Below are positions 42,367 to 54,686 of a DNA stretch of 64,000 bases, in pieces. Position 1 is the stretch's first letter. Each line of letters begins with the position of its first letter. The position numbers and the translations under genes are program-made. The notes below the pieces were generated by a model. It was not told the origin of the DNA. It ran no database searches and was given only the letters and a program-made list of their open reading frames with translations. The stretch spans positions 1-64,000 of the forward strand of contig NZ_BOPG01000043.1 in NCBI RefSeq assembly GCF_016863635.1. Reading direction: 5' to 3'. This DNA comes from Virgisporangium aurantiacum (lineage in GTDB: Bacteria > Actinomycetota > Actinomycetes > Mycobacteriales > Micromonosporaceae).

Positions 42367-43919
42367 GCGCTCGGAGCCTGGGCGCGCTTCTCCGTTGCCT
42401 GCCGCGGTTCGATCCACCCGTTCGCGCCCAGGTACCGCATCACCGTCGCGATTGCTTCGCCGCTCGGGAGGTCGGTGGTGTCGATCGTCAGGTCGGGGTT
42501 GACCGGGATCTCGTAGGGGTCGTCGATGCCGGTCATGCCCTTGATCTGCCCGGCGCGGGCCTTCGCGTAGAGGCCCTTGCGGTCGCGGCGTTCGCACTCC
42601 GCCAGCGGCGTGTTGACCCAGATGAGGATGAATCCGGCGCCGGCGGCCCGGGCGAAGTCATGGGCGGCCCGGCGGGCGGCCTCGTACGGGGCGATCGGGC
42701 AGCACACCGCCATCCCGCCGTGGCGGGCGACCTCGGCGGCCACCCAGCCGATGCGACGGACGTTGATGTCCCGGTCGATCGCGGAGAAGCCCAGACCGGC
42801 CGAGAGGTGACGGCGCACCACGTCGCCGTCCATCAGGGTGACCGTGCGCTCGCCGGTCTCCAGAAGCGTCTCCACGACGCCGCGCGCCATCGTCGACTTG
42901 CCCGACCCCGACAGGCCGGTGAAGAACAGCACCAGGCCGCGTTGCCGGCGGGGCGGCCGGGCCCTGATCATCTCGCGGGCGACCGCGGGCGGCGTGTGCC
43001 ACTCCGGCAACGGTGCGCCGCGGTCGAGCAGGTCGTCGACCTCCGCCGGGTCCAGCGCCGGCCGCCGGTGCTTCGGCGGGATGTCGTCGCGGCTGCGCCA
43101 CTGGCCGTCGCGGCTGTCGTAGGCGAGTTCCCGGGGGACGAGCACGCGCAGCCCGCCGCCGGACATCATCGACGCGCCGGTGGCGAGCAGGTGCGTCACC
43201 CCGTACGCGGCGGCCACCCGGGCCCGCAGCAGTGCGTCGCGGATCTCGTCGCCGTGTGCCGACAGGGGCACGCCGACGATCGTGGCCGGTGGCATCCGGT
43301 CGCGGGCGGCGAGAATGCACCGCACGAGCGACTCGGCCGAGATTCCGTCGGCGGTGGGCCCGCCGACCGGGATCAGAACGAGCAGGTGACCGTTGAGAGT
43401 GCGGGCCGCGTGCGCCAACTGGGCCAGTTGCGGCCGGTGCAGCGGCCGGTCGGCGAAGATCCCGAGCACCCGGCCCTGCGGCAGCACGCCGCGCACGTCG
43501 GCGGGGGAGCGGCGCAGCCGGCGGAACGGTCCCTGCTGCCCCTCGCCGATGCGCCGGATGCGGCCGCACACCCCGACCGTCCCCTCGCGGGTGGGCCAGC
43601 TCTGGGTGACGTCGACGGCCGCGACCGGCGCGCCCTCGGGATCGGTGAGCACCAGGACCCGCCGCAGCGGATTGTCGACGTCGAGCTGCTCGGCGATGCC
43701 CGGCGGCACTTCGAGCGTCACCGGTACGGGCCAGGGCGTGCCGTCGACCAGGCGACCCGTGCGGGCCAGCGACGCCACGTCGTCGCGGCCGAGGAAGCCG
43801 GTGAGCGGTGCGTAGGCGCCGGAGAGGATCAGTTCCAGATCGGCCAGCTCGTGCGGACGCGGTGTATATGCGGGAGCATCGCGCAGCACGCCCTCGGGCA
43901 GGACCCAGCCGTTGGTCAT
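42363..43919 (-). CDS. cysC: Adenylyl-sulfate kinase with degenerate N-terminal ATP-sulfurylase domain
   Basis: Residues 345-500 form an intact APS kinase: Walker A FTGLSGSGKSTMARGV, LMDGDVVRRHLS, LGFSAIDRDINVRRIG and CPIAPYEAARR. It phosphorylates APS to PAPS. The N-terminal 330 residues follow ATP sulfurylase (LADLELILSGAYAPLTGFLG), but the nucleotide motif normally written QxRNPxHxxH reads FADRPLHRPQ, so the second His and the Asn are lost. APS must then come from a separate sulfurylase. ATG at 43919 is the family start. PAPS from this enzyme could feed the two sulfotransferases at 30.4 and 35.6 kb. Confidence 0.88.
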   Translation of the reverse strand: MTNGWVLPEGVLRDAPAYTPRPHELADLELILSGAYAPLTGFLGRDDVASLARTGRLVDGTPWPVPVTLEVPPGIAEQLDVDNPLRRVLVLTDPEGAPVAAVDVTQSWPTREGTVGVCGRIRRIGEGQQGPFRRLRRSPADVRGVLPQGRVLGIFADRPLHRPQLAQLAHAARTLNGHLLVLIPVGGPTADGISAESLVRCILAARDRMPPATIVGVPLSAHGDEIRDALLRARVAAAYGVTHLLATGASMMSGGGLRVLVPRELAYDSRDGQWRSRDDIPPKHRRPALDPAEVDDLLDRGAPLPEWHTPPAVAREMIRARPPRRQRGLVLFFTGLSGSGKSTMARGVVETLLETGERTVTLMDGDVVRRHLSAGLGFSAIDRDINVRRIGWVAAEVARHGGMAVCCPIAPYEAARRAAHDFARAAGAGFILIWVNTPLAECERRDRKGLYAKARAGQIKGMTGIDDPYEIPVNPDLTIDTTDLPSGEAIATVMRYLGANGWIEPRQATEKRAQAPSA

Positions 43920-43958
43920 GAGGACATATCCTGTCAGGCCCTGACGCGAAGCCGACAA

Positions 43959-44474
43959 TCAGGTGAGAGCTGCGGCGCCGAACGAGACGGAGAAGCGCTT
44001 GCACCAGATCGCGACGCTGCGCAGCGCGGTGAGGTCGGCCTCGGCCGGTATCTCGTAGACCTGGTTGCCGCGGTTTCCCTTCAGCTTTCCGAGCTCGACC
44101 CACCGGCCGTCGTCGAACACCCGCCAGCCCGAGGTTCCTTCGCGCACCGGCTGATCGGAGAGCCATACGCGCAGGTCGGGCCCGTCGGACGTATCGAGGT
44201 CGACCAGTTCCAGCGTGTGGCGCCCGTCGGGGTGGCGCACCACGCGGACGTCACCCTTCGTCTCATGTTCATGGGTGACGAACGCACCGCGCAGCACCAC
44301 CTGCGGCGCCGCCGGAGCCGCGGAAGCTGAAACCGACGCGGACGGCGCCGGCGGGGTCGCCAACGATTCGTTGACCGTCGTACTGGTCACCAACCGCCAG
44401 GGCTCGAACCAGTACAGCCCGGCCCCGACGGCGACCGCGACCACCCCGATGGCCACCCACAGGAAACGCTTCAC
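43959..44474 (-). CDS. DM13-domain protein, membrane-anchored
   Basis: GTG at 44474 gives an N-terminal helix (FLWVAIGVVAVAVGAGLYWF), a Ser/Ala/Pro-rich linker and a C-terminal DM13 domain with SDGPDLRVWLSD, LGKLKGNRGNQVYEIP and VAIWCKRFSVSFGAAAL. DM13 domains are proposed redox or electron-transfer modules; the conserved Cys of the IWC motif is kept. A TTG four codons upstream is possible. It is 39 bases upstream of the APS kinase on the same strand, possibly co-transcribed. Confidence 0.85.
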   Translation of the reverse strand: MKRFLWVAIGVVAVAVGAGLYWFEPWRLVTSTTVNESLATPPAPSASVSASAAPAAPQVVLRGAFVTHEHETKGDVRVVRHPDGRHTLELVDLDTSDGPDLRVWLSDQPVREGTSGWRVFDDGRWVELGKLKGNRGNQVYEIPAEADLTALRSVAIWCKRFSVSFGAAALT

Positions 44475-44520
44475 GCGTCCAGTCAACGCGCTGCGGCGTC
44501 CGATGACCCTTACGGTTCGC

Positions 44521-47259
<2,739 letters not shown>

Positions 47260-47308
47260 GTGGTCCGAGCGTAGTGGGCTCCTGTTTCCGGGTTGAACAT
47301 AATGGGGC

Positions 47309-47674
47309 ATGGCAGTCGGAGCCCTCGGGCAGGTGCACATCAGCGTCAGCGACGTCGACCGGTCGATCGAGTTCTACCGGGATGTGCTGGGGATCACGTT
47401 CCTGTTCCAGGTGCCGAACCAGCCGATGGCGTTCTTCCAGGCCGGCGACGTCCGGCTGTACCTGGGGACGCCGGAGTCGCCGGAGTTCGCCAGCAAGTGC
47501 GTCCTCTATTTCCGCGTCGACGACCTGGACGCCGAGTACAAACGCCTGGGCGAGGCGGGTGTGGCCTTCCTCGACGCGCCGCACGTGGTGCACCGCGACC
47601 CCGCCGGTGACCTGTGGATGGTCTTCCTCGTCGACCCCGACGGCCACCAGATCGGCTTGATGCAGACCCGCTGA
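47309..47674 (+). CDS. VOC/glyoxalase-family protein
   Basis: A single-domain protein of 121 residues with the vicinal-oxygen-chelate fold in two beta-alpha-beta-beta-beta modules: HISVSDVDRSIEFYRDVLG at the start and VFLVDPDGHQIGLMQ at the end. Metal ligands would be His10 and the acids of the second module. Members act as lyases, dioxygenases or resistance proteins, and the substrate is not readable. The ATG at 47309 is divergent from ppc. Confidence 0.85.
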   Translation: MAVGALGQVHISVSDVDRSIEFYRDVLGITFLFQVPNQPMAFFQAGDVRLYLGTPESPEFASKCVLYFRVDDLDAEYKRLGEAGVAFLDAPHVVHRDPAGDLWMVFLVDPDGHQIGLMQTR

Positions 47675-47749
47675 CCCTGGGGTAAACCACAGGTCGATTC
47701 GGCGGGGCGCCACATTACGGTCGGCATGATCCATTTCTAGGTTCGAGAG

Positions 47750-48409
47750 ATGGATATCGCGGGCTGGGCCGTGTCGGTGATGGAGGCGTTGGGCGCGCCG
47801 GGTGCGGGGCTGCTCATCGCCCTGGAGAACCTGTTCCCGCCGTTACCGAGCGAGGTCATCCTGCCGCTCGCCGGGTTCAGCGCCAGCCAGGGCAACCTGA
47901 GTCTCACCGCCGCGTTGATCTGGACGACGGCCGGCTCGGTGGCCGGTGCGATCGTCCTGTACTGGATCGGTGCGCTCATCGGGCGCGACCGGTTGCGGCG
48001 CATCGTCGCGCGCATGCCGCTGCTCAAGCTGTCCGACGTCGACCGCACCGAGGCGTGGTTCGCCCGGCACGGCACCAAGGCCGTGTTCTTCGGGCGGTTC
48101 GTGCCGATCTTCCGGAGTCTCATCTCGGTGCCGGCCGGGGTGGAGCGCATGCGGTTCGGCGTCTTCCTGCTCTACACCGCGCTGGGCAGCGCGATCTGGA
48201 ACACCGTGTTCGTGGTCGCCGGGTACGTGCTGGGCGAGAACTGGCACGTGATCGAGAGCTCGGTGGGCGTCTACTCGAAGATCGTCCTTGCGGCGGTCGC
48301 GGTCGCCGCGGTGGTGTTCGTGGTCGCGCGGGTGCGGCGCAACCGCCGCGAAAGGGCATTGGCGACGACGCGCGCGGTCGGCCGCGCCCGCGCCTACGAC
48401 CCCAGGTAG
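47750..48409 (+). CDS. DedA-family membrane protein
   Basis: Helices with the DedA signature (LENLFPPLPSEVILPLAGF, then FGRFVPIFRSLISVPAGVERM) identify the family, which includes lipid scramblases and proteins for polyprenyl-phosphate recycling. The Glu/Arg membrane residues typical of active members (E in LENLFPP, R in GRFVPIFR) are present. The 219-residue length is normal. It ends inside the last codons of the convergent response regulator gene, a 16-base overlap. Confidence 0.9.
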   Translation: MDIAGWAVSVMEALGAPGAGLLIALENLFPPLPSEVILPLAGFSASQGNLSLTAALIWTTAGSVAGAIVLYWIGALIGRDRLRRIVARMPLLKLSDVDRTEAWFARHGTKAVFFGRFVPIFRSLISVPAGVERMRFGVFLLYTALGSAIWNTVFVVAGYVLGENWHVIESSVGVYSKIVLAAVAVAAVVFVVARVRRNRRERALATTRAVGRARAYDPR

Positions 48410-49038
48410 CGCAGCACCGCCAGCACGCGGCGGCTGTAGCCGTCGGCGTCGGCCAGGTCGAGTTTGTCGAAGATCGCCTTGACGTGCTTCTCGACCGCGC
48501 TCTGCGACACGTGCAGCCGGGCGGCGATCGACGGGTTGTTGTGGCCCTGCGCCATCTCGGCGAGCACGTCCTGTTCGCGGGGCGTGAGCCGGCTCAGCGG
48601 GTCGGTGTGGGTGGTGCGGCGCAGCAGTTGCCGCACCACCTCCGGGTCGAACGCGGTGCCGCCGGAGCCCACCCGGGCAAGCGCCTCCAGGAACTCGCCG
48701 ACGTCGGCGACCCGGTCCTTCAGCAGGTAGCCAACCCGCGCGCTCGCGCCCGTGAGCAGGTCGACGGCGTACTTCTGCTCGACGTACTGGGAGAGCACGA
48801 GCACACCGACCGACGGCCAGCGGCGCCGGATCTCCAGGGCCGCCCGGATGCCCTCGTCGGTGTGGGTCGGCGGCATCCGCACGTCGACCACCACCAGGTC
48901 GGGTTCCGCGGCGGAGACGGCCGCCAGCAGCGCCGCGCCGTCGCCGACCGCGGCGGCCACGTCGTACCCCTCGTCGGTGAGCATGCGACGCAGCCCGTCG
49001 CGCAGCAGCGCCGAGTCCTCGGCCAGGATCACCCGCAC
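48394..49038 (-). CDS. NarL/FixJ-family response regulator
   Basis: The receiver domain carries the acidic pair AEDSALL and the phosphoacceptor Asp52 in LVVVDVRMPPTHTDEG, followed by a LuxR-type helix-turn-helix (LTPREQDVLAEMAQGHNNPSIAARL, then AVEKHVKAIFDKLDL). HTDEGIRAAL after the phosphorylation site is the form seen in regulators paired with DUF4118-less, NarX-like kinases. GTG at 49038 overlaps the end of the kinase gene by 10 bases, so they are coupled. Confidence 0.9.
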   Translation of the reverse strand: MRVILAEDSALLRDGLRRMLTDEGYDVAAAVGDGAALLAAVSAAEPDLVVVDVRMPPTHTDEGIRAALEIRRRWPSVGVLVLSQYVEQKYAVDLLTGASARVGYLLKDRVADVGEFLEALARVGSGGTAFDPEVVRQLLRRTTHTDPLSRLTPREQDVLAEMAQGHNNPSIAARLHVSQSAVEKHVKAIFDKLDLADADGYSRRVLAVLRYLGS

Positions 49039-50177
49039 GGGAACTCCGCGGACACCACCGTCGGGCCGCCGACGGGGCTGTCGACGAGGAACCGGCCGTC
49101 GAGCGCGGCGACGCGACGGGCCAGCCCGGTGAGGCCGCTGCCGGCGGGATCGGCCCCGCCGGCGCCGTCGTCGGTGATCGTGACCAGCACCGCACCATCC
49201 TCGCCGGTTGCCACCGCGATGGAAATGCGGCCGGCCACAGCATGCTTGGTCGCGTTGGTGACCGCCTCCGACACCACGAAGTAGGCCGCCGCCTCGACCG
49301 GCGCCGGCGGCCGCTCCACCAACTCGTACCGGAGCGAGACCGGCACCGGGGAACGCTCCGCCACCCGGGCCAGCGCCTCCGCCAGACCCAGGTTGTCCAG
49401 CGCCGTCGGGTACACCCGCCAGGCCACCTCGCGCAGGTCGTCGAGGATCTGGCGCGACTCGTCGTGCGCCCGCTCGACGAGCTCCGCCGACCGGGTCGGA
49501 TGGCGACGAGCCTGGCCGAGCAGCATGCCGAGGGCCACCAGCCGCTGCTGCACGCCGTCGTGCAGGTCGCGTTCGATGCGCCGGCGCTCGGCGTCGACCG
49601 CCTCGACCACCTCGGCGCGGCTGGTCGCCAGTTCCTCGATGCGCCGGCGCAGCGCGTCGGCGTCGGTGGGGCCGAGGAAGCGGCGGGCCAGCCGGCGCTC
49701 CAGGCGCACCACGCCGATCAGCCCCTGCAGCGCGAGAAACGCCAGCACCCCCGCGAACACGAACAGATACGCGGCGATCCACAGCTCGAACCGCATCCCG
49801 TCGGGCGTGCCGCCGGTGGCCCACATCCACGTGAACGCCACCATCGTGCCCGCGCCGTACGCGGTGAGCAGCAGGATCGCGCCGCCGAGCAGGCCCACCG
49901 GCCAGCGCACGCCGAGGTAGGCCAGGGCCCGTTCGCGCCCGTACCCCCGGTAGCCGGCGGCCTCGGCATCGCCGAGGAAGCGGCCGAGGCGCCACTGCTC
50001 CAGCCGCGTGAGCCGGATCACACCGGTGCTCACCAGCCGGAACACGGTGGCCCGCCCGGCGGGCCAGGCGAGCGTGGGCGCGATCACGAGGCCGGCGAGC
50101 GCCAGGCACGCCACCGCAACGAGCGCGGTGAGCATGCCGATGGCCAGGCCCGCCACCGCCCGCACCGCAACCCGCAC
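49029..50177 (-). CDS. NarX/DesK-type sensor histidine kinase
   Basis: Four or so membrane helices are followed by DHp segment ERRRIERDLHDGVQQRLVALG with His206 and an ATPase domain with VVSEAVTNATKHA and TDDGAGGADPAGSGLTGLARR. GTG at 50177 gives 382 residues; longer in-frame versions start in non-coding sequence. It partners the regulator gene downstream on the same strand. No sensory domain other than the helices is apparent. The gap to divergent mfd is about 98 bases. Confidence 0.9.
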   Translation of the reverse strand: MRVAVRAVAGLAIGMLTALVAVACLALAGLVIAPTLAWPAGRATVFRLVSTGVIRLTRLEQWRLGRFLGDAEAAGYRGYGRERALAYLGVRWPVGLLGGAILLLTAYGAGTMVAFTWMWATGGTPDGMRFELWIAAYLFVFAGVLAFLALQGLIGVVRLERRLARRFLGPTDADALRRRIEELATSRAEVVEAVDAERRRIERDLHDGVQQRLVALGMLLGQARRHPTRSAELVERAHDESRQILDDLREVAWRVYPTALDNLGLAEALARVAERSPVPVSLRYELVERPPAPVEAAAYFVVSEAVTNATKHAVAGRISIAVATGEDGAVLVTITDDGAGGADPAGSGLTGLARRVAALDGRFLVDSPVGGPTVVSAEFPCG

Positions 50178-50275
50178 ACGGCCAGCGTAATGAGGGGACG
50201 CGGGTAGTCTTGGGGGCATCGAACCCCCCGGCTCCGCCGGTCTGGGGTCAACATGCCGTGCGCAAAGGATTAACG

Positions 50276-53200
50276 ATGAAGCTCGCCGGCCTCCTGCCCG
50301 CGGCCCTGGCCGACCGCGCACTCGCCCGTACCAAGGACCTAGCGAACGGAAACCACCGGCAGCAGACCGACATCACGGCGCCGCCCGCGTCGCGTCCCTT
50401 CATCGTCGCCGCGATGGCTGAGAAAGAGGCGACGGGCCACCGAGTGGTGCTGGCCGTCACCGCGACCGGCCGGGAGGCCGACGATCTCGCCGACGCCCTC
50501 GGCTGCCTGCTGCCGCCCGACAGCGTCGCGGTGTACCCGGCCTGGGAGACGCTGCCGCACGAGCGCCTGTCGCCGCGGTCCGACACGGTCGGCCGTCGGC
50601 TGGCGGTGCTCCGGCGCCTCGCGCACCCCGGCAAGGAATCGCTGAAAGTGATCATCGCCCCGGTCCGGGCCGTGCTCCAGCCCCAGCTCAAGGGCCTCGG
50701 CGAGCTCGAACCGATCGAGCTGGAAACCGGCGGCACCCACGACCTCGACGGCATCGTGCAGCGGCTGGTCGACGTCGCCTATGCCCGGGTCGACCTGGTG
50801 ACCAAGCGCGGCGAGTTCGCGGTGCGCGGCGGCATCCTCGACGTGTTCCCGCCCACCGAGGAGCACCCGCTGCGGGTCGAGTTCTGGGGTGACGAGGTGG
50901 AGGAGATCCGCACGTTCGCCGTCGCCGACCAGCGCACCATCGAGAAGGTCGAGCACCTCTACGCGCCGCCGTGCCGCGAGCTGCTGCTCACCGACGCGGT
51001 CCGGGCCAAGGCGAACCAGCTCACCACCGAGCACCCGCAGCTCAGCGAGATGCTCGACCGCATCGCCGCCGGCATCCCGGTGGAGGGCATGGAGAGCCTC
51101 GCGCCGGCGCTGCTCGACGGGTCGGACTCGCTGGAACTGCTGATCGACACGCTCCCCGAGAACACGCACATCCTGCTCTGCGACCCGGAGCGGATCCGCA
51201 CCCGGGCGCACGACCTCACCCGTACCTCCGAGGAGTTTCTCCAGGCCAGCTGGGCCGCGGCCGCGGTCGGGGGCAAGGCGCCGGTGGACCTCGGGGCCGC
51301 GTCGTTCAGGACCCTCGCCGACGTGCGTGAGCACGCGAACCAGCTCGGTCACCCGTGGTGGTCGGTGAGCCCGTTCGGCCAGGTCGAGACCGTGAAGCCG
51401 CGCGAGGACGAGCCCTGGCGCGACCCCGACGAGGACATGCTGCCGGCGATCGCCGACGACGACACCCTCGTGCTGACGCTGGGCGCCCAGCCGGTGCCGC
51501 TGTACCACGGCGAGACCGGCCGCGTGGTCGACGACCTGAAGCGCTGGAGCGGCGACGGCTGGCGGGTCGCGGTGGTGTTCGCCGGCCACGGGCCCGCCGA
51601 CCGGGCCGCCGAGGTGCTGCGTGACGCCGGCCTCGGTGTGTCCGTCGTCGAGAGCCTCGACGCCGAGCCGCCGAACGGCATCGTCACGATCACCACCGGC
51701 GGCCTCGACCACGGGTTCGTCGACGAGTCGGCGAAGCTGGCGATCGTCACCGGCAACGACATCTCCGGCGGGCGCGGTGCGTCGACGAAGGACATGCGCA
51801 GGATGCCGGCCCGCCGGCGCAACACCATCGACCCGCTGGAGCTGCGCGCCGGCGACTTCGTGGTGCACGAGCAGCACGGCATCGGCCGGTACGTCGAGAT
51901 GGTGCAGCGCACGGTGAACGGCGCCGAGCGCGAGTACCTCGTCATCGAATATGCCCCGAGCAAGCGCAACCAGCCCGGCGACCGGCTGTTCGTACCCACC
52001 GACTCGCTCGACCAGCTCTCCCGCTACGTCGGCGGCGAGAACCCGTCGCTGCACAAGATGGGCGGCTCGGACTGGCAGAAGTCGAAGGCCCGCGCCCGCA
52101 AGGCGGTCCGCGAGATCGCCGCGCAGCTCATCCAGCTGTACGCGGCGCGGCAGAGCTCGAAGGGGCACGCGTTCGGCCCCGACACGCCGTGGCAGCGCGA
52201 GCTCGAAGACGCGTTCCCGTACACCGAGACCCCCGACCAGCTCGCCGCGATCGAGGAGGTCAAGGAGGACATGCGCAAGCAGGTCCCGATGGACCGGCTG
52301 ATCTGCGGCGACGTCGGCTACGGCAAGACGGAGATCGCGGTGCGCGCGGCGTTCAAGGCGGTGCAGGACGGCAAGCAGGTGGCCGTCCTGGTGCCGACCA
52401 CGCTGCTGGCGCAGCAGCACTTCAACACGTTCTCCGAGCGGATGGCCCAGTTCCCGGTGGTCATCAAGCAGCTCAGCCGGTTCATCCCGCCGAAGGAGAG
52501 CGCGATCACCCTGGAGGGCCTCGCCGCGGGCTCGGTCGACATCGTGATCGGCACCCACCGGCTGCTGCAGACGTCGACGAAGTTCAAGCACGTCGGGCTG
52601 ATCATCGTCGACGAGGAGCAGCGGTTCGGCGTCGAGCACAAGGAGTACCTGAAGACGCTGCGGGCGTCCGTCGACGTCCTGTCGATGTCGGCCACGCCGA
52701 TCCCGCGCACGCTGGAGATGGCGATCACCGGCATCCGGGAGATGTCGACGATCGCCACCCCGCCGGAGGAGCGCCACCCGGTGCTCACCTACGTCGGCGT
52801 GCAGGACGACAAGCAGGTGGCCGCCGCGATCCACCGCGAACTGCTGCGCGACGGCCAGGTCTTCTACCTGCACAACCGGGTCGAGTCGATCGAGCGGGCG
52901 GCGCGGCGGCTGCGCGAGCTGGTTCCGGAGGCCCGGGTCGCGGTCGCGCACGGCCAGATGGGCGAGGACGCGCTGGAGCGCATCATGGTCGGCTTCTGGG
53001 AGAAGGAGTTCGACGTCCTCGTCTGCACCACGATCGTCGAGAGCGGCATCGACATCGCCAACGCCAACACGTTGATCGTCGAGCGGGCCGACATGCTCGG
53101 CCTGTCGCAGTTGCACCAGATCCGCGGCCGGGTCGGCCGGGGCCGCGAGCGGGCCTACGCCTACTTCCTCTACCCGCCGGAGCGGCCGCTCACCGAGCAG

Positions 53201-53878
53201 GCCCACGAGCGGCTGGCCACGATCGCCCAGCACACCGAGCTGGGCGCCGGCATGTACGTCGCGATGAAGGACCTGGAGATCCGCGGCGCCGGCAACCTGC
53301 TCGGCGGCGAGCAGAGCGGCCACATCGAGGGCGTCGGCTTCGACCTGTACGTGCGGATGGTCGGCGAGGCGGTGCAGCAGTTCAAGGGCGAGGAGCCGGA
53401 GGAGGAGACCGAGGTCAAGGTCGACCTGCCGGTCGACGCGCACCTGCCGCTGGAGTACATCGGCTCGGAGCGGCTGCGGCTGGAGATGTACCGCAAGCTG
53501 GCCGGCGCCCGGTCGAACGAGGCGCTCGACGAGGTGGCGGCGGAGATGCGCGACCGGTACGGCGAGCCGCCGACGGAGGTGGCGAACCTGATCGCGGTGG
53601 CGCGTACGCGTCAACTGATCAAGGCGTACGGCGTCACCGACGTGTCGCTGCAGGGCCGGCACATCCGGTTCGGTCCGCTGGCGCTGCCCGACTCGAAGCA
53701 GATGCGGCTCAAGCGTCTCTACCCGGAGGCCGTCTACAAGCAGGCCACCGACACGGTGTCGCTGCCCCGGCCGATGACCGCCCGGGTGGGCGGCCAGCCG
53801 CTGCGCGACGTCGCCCTGCTCGACTGGGCGGCGGAGCTGCTGCGGTCGGTGCTGGGTGAGCCGGTGCCAGCGGCGTAA
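50276..53878 (+). CDS. mfd: Transcription-repair coupling factor
   Basis: Mfd removes stalled RNA polymerase and recruits UvrA. Visible parts in order are the UvrB-like N-terminal domains (VAVYPAWETLPHERLSP), the polymerase-interacting CarD-like domain (GDFVVHEQHGIGRYV), the RecG-like helicase with Walker A CGDVGYGKTE, DEEQRFGV, SMSATPIPRTL and QIRGRVGRG, and the C-terminal TRCF domain. ATG at 50276 follows AAAGGA by about 7 bases and gives 1200 residues, the usual length; earlier in-frame starts are unlikely. Confidence 0.96.
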   Translation: MKLAGLLPAALADRALARTKDLANGNHRQQTDITAPPASRPFIVAAMAEKEATGHRVVLAVTATGREADDLADALGCLLPPDSVAVYPAWETLPHERLSPRSDTVGRRLAVLRRLAHPGKESLKVIIAPVRAVLQPQLKGLGELEPIELETGGTHDLDGIVQRLVDVAYARVDLVTKRGEFAVRGGILDVFPPTEEHPLRVEFWGDEVEEIRTFAVADQRTIEKVEHLYAPPCRELLLTDAVRAKANQLTTEHPQLSEMLDRIAAGIPVEGMESLAPALLDGSDSLELLIDTLPENTHILLCDPERIRTRAHDLTRTSEEFLQASWAAAAVGGKAPVDLGAASFRTLADVREHANQLGHPWWSVSPFGQVETVKPREDEPWRDPDEDMLPAIADDDTLVLTLGAQPVPLYHGETGRVVDDLKRWSGDGWRVAVVFAGHGPADRAAEVLRDAGLGVSVVESLDAEPPNGIVTITTGGLDHGFVDESAKLAIVTGNDISGGRGASTKDMRRMPARRRNTIDPLELRAGDFVVHEQHGIGRYVEMVQRTVNGAEREYLVIEYAPSKRNQPGDRLFVPTDSLDQLSRYVGGENPSLHKMGGSDWQKSKARARKAVREIAAQLIQLYAARQSSKGHAFGPDTPWQRELEDAFPYTETPDQLAAIEEVKEDMRKQVPMDRLICGDVGYGKTEIAVRAAFKAVQDGKQVAVLVPTTLLAQQHFNTFSERMAQFPVVIKQLSRFIPPKESAITLEGLAAGSVDIVIGTHRLLQTSTKFKHVGLIIVDEEQRFGVEHKEYLKTLRASVDVLSMSATPIPRTLEMAITGIREMSTIATPPEERHPVLTYVGVQDDKQVAAAIHRELLRDGQVFYLHNRVESIERAARRLRELVPEARVAVAHGQMGEDALERIMVGFWEKEFDVLVCTTIVESGIDIANANTLIVERADMLGLSQLHQIRGRVGRGRERAYAYFLYPPERPLTEQAHERLATIAQHTELGAGMYVAMKDLEIRGAGNLLGGEQSGHIEGVGFDLYVRMVGEAVQQFKGEEPEEETEVKVDLPVDAHLPLEYIGSERLRLEMYRKLAGARSNEALDEVAAEMRDRYGEPPTEVANLIAVARTRQLIKAYGVTDVSLQGRHIRFGPLALPDSKQMRLKRLYPEAVYKQATDTVSLPRPMTARVGGQPLRDVALLDWAAELLRSVLGEPVPAA

Positions 53879-54657
53879 TGCGTGACCCGCGCGAGGTCGG
53901 CGGCGGCTGGACGGCGTTCCAGGACCACTGGTACGGCGAGCCGGCCGCCGACCTCGCGCCGTACGTGGCGCACTACTGGGCCGTCTCGTGGGACCTGCGC
54001 GGCCAGCCGCCGTACCGGCAGAAGATCGTGCCGTACCCGCAGGTGCACCTGTCGTTCCTGACCGGCTCCGAAGACGCCGCGTTGGTGCGCGGGGTGGCCC
54101 GCGGGTTCGTCGTCCGCACGCTCGACGGGCGGGGCCGGGTCTTCGGGGTGGCGTTCCGCCCGGGATGCTTCCGGCCGCTGCTCCGGCGTCCCGTATCGAC
54201 CATCACCGACCGCACGCTGCCGGCGGCCGAGATTTTCGACGGCGCCGCGCTTCCCGGCGAAGCGACCACAGCGACCGTCGACGCGTTCCTGCTCGCGCGC
54301 CGGCCCGCGCCCGACCCGGTGACGGAGACGGCCGCCGGCCTGGTCGACCGCATCGCCACCACCCCCGGGCTGACCCGGGTCGACGCGCTGGCCGCCGACG
54401 CCGGGCTCTCGGTCCGGTCGCTGCAGCGGCTGTTCTCCGAGTACGTCGGCGTCGCGCCGAAGTGGGTGATCCGCCGGTACCGGCTGCACGAGATCACCGA
54501 ACGCCTCGCCGCCGGCACAGGTGTCGACTGGGCCGCGACCGCGGCCGAGCTGGGCTACGCCGACCAGGCCCACCTGACCCGGGACTTCACCAAGCTGGTC
54601 GGCGAGCCACCGACCGCCTACGCCGAGCGGTATCCGTCGCGTTTGTTCAAGACCTGA
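53878..54657 (+). CDS. AraC-family transcriptional regulator
   Basis: The N-terminal domain (YVAHYWAVSWDLRGQPPY) belongs to the DUF6597-type sensor found with some AraC proteins. The C-terminal 100 residues give the double helix-turn-helix: DALAADAGLSVRSLQRLFSEYVGVAPKWVIRRYRL, then TAAELGYADQAHLTRDFTKLVGEPPTAY. The ATG overlaps the mfd stop by one base, so it may be co-transcribed. Its targets are unknown; the next gene, a TIGR03086-type protein, is a candidate. Confidence 0.88.
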   Translation: MRDPREVGGGWTAFQDHWYGEPAADLAPYVAHYWAVSWDLRGQPPYRQKIVPYPQVHLSFLTGSEDAALVRGVARGFVVRTLDGRGRVFGVAFRPGCFRPLLRRPVSTITDRTLPAAEIFDGAALPGEATTATVDAFLLARRPAPDPVTETAAGLVDRIATTPGLTRVDALAADAGLSVRSLQRLFSEYVGVAPKWVIRRYRLHEITERLAAGTGVDWAATAAELGYADQAHLTRDFTKLVGEPPTAYAERYPSRLFKT

Positions 54658-54686
54658 GCGGGCGGGCGTCGCTACGGTCGACCGCC

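Noticed and set aside
50210..50275. Start of mfd upstream of ATG 50276
   Set aside because: The extra 22 residues lack similarity and the AAAGGA box is spaced correctly only for the ATG at 50276.
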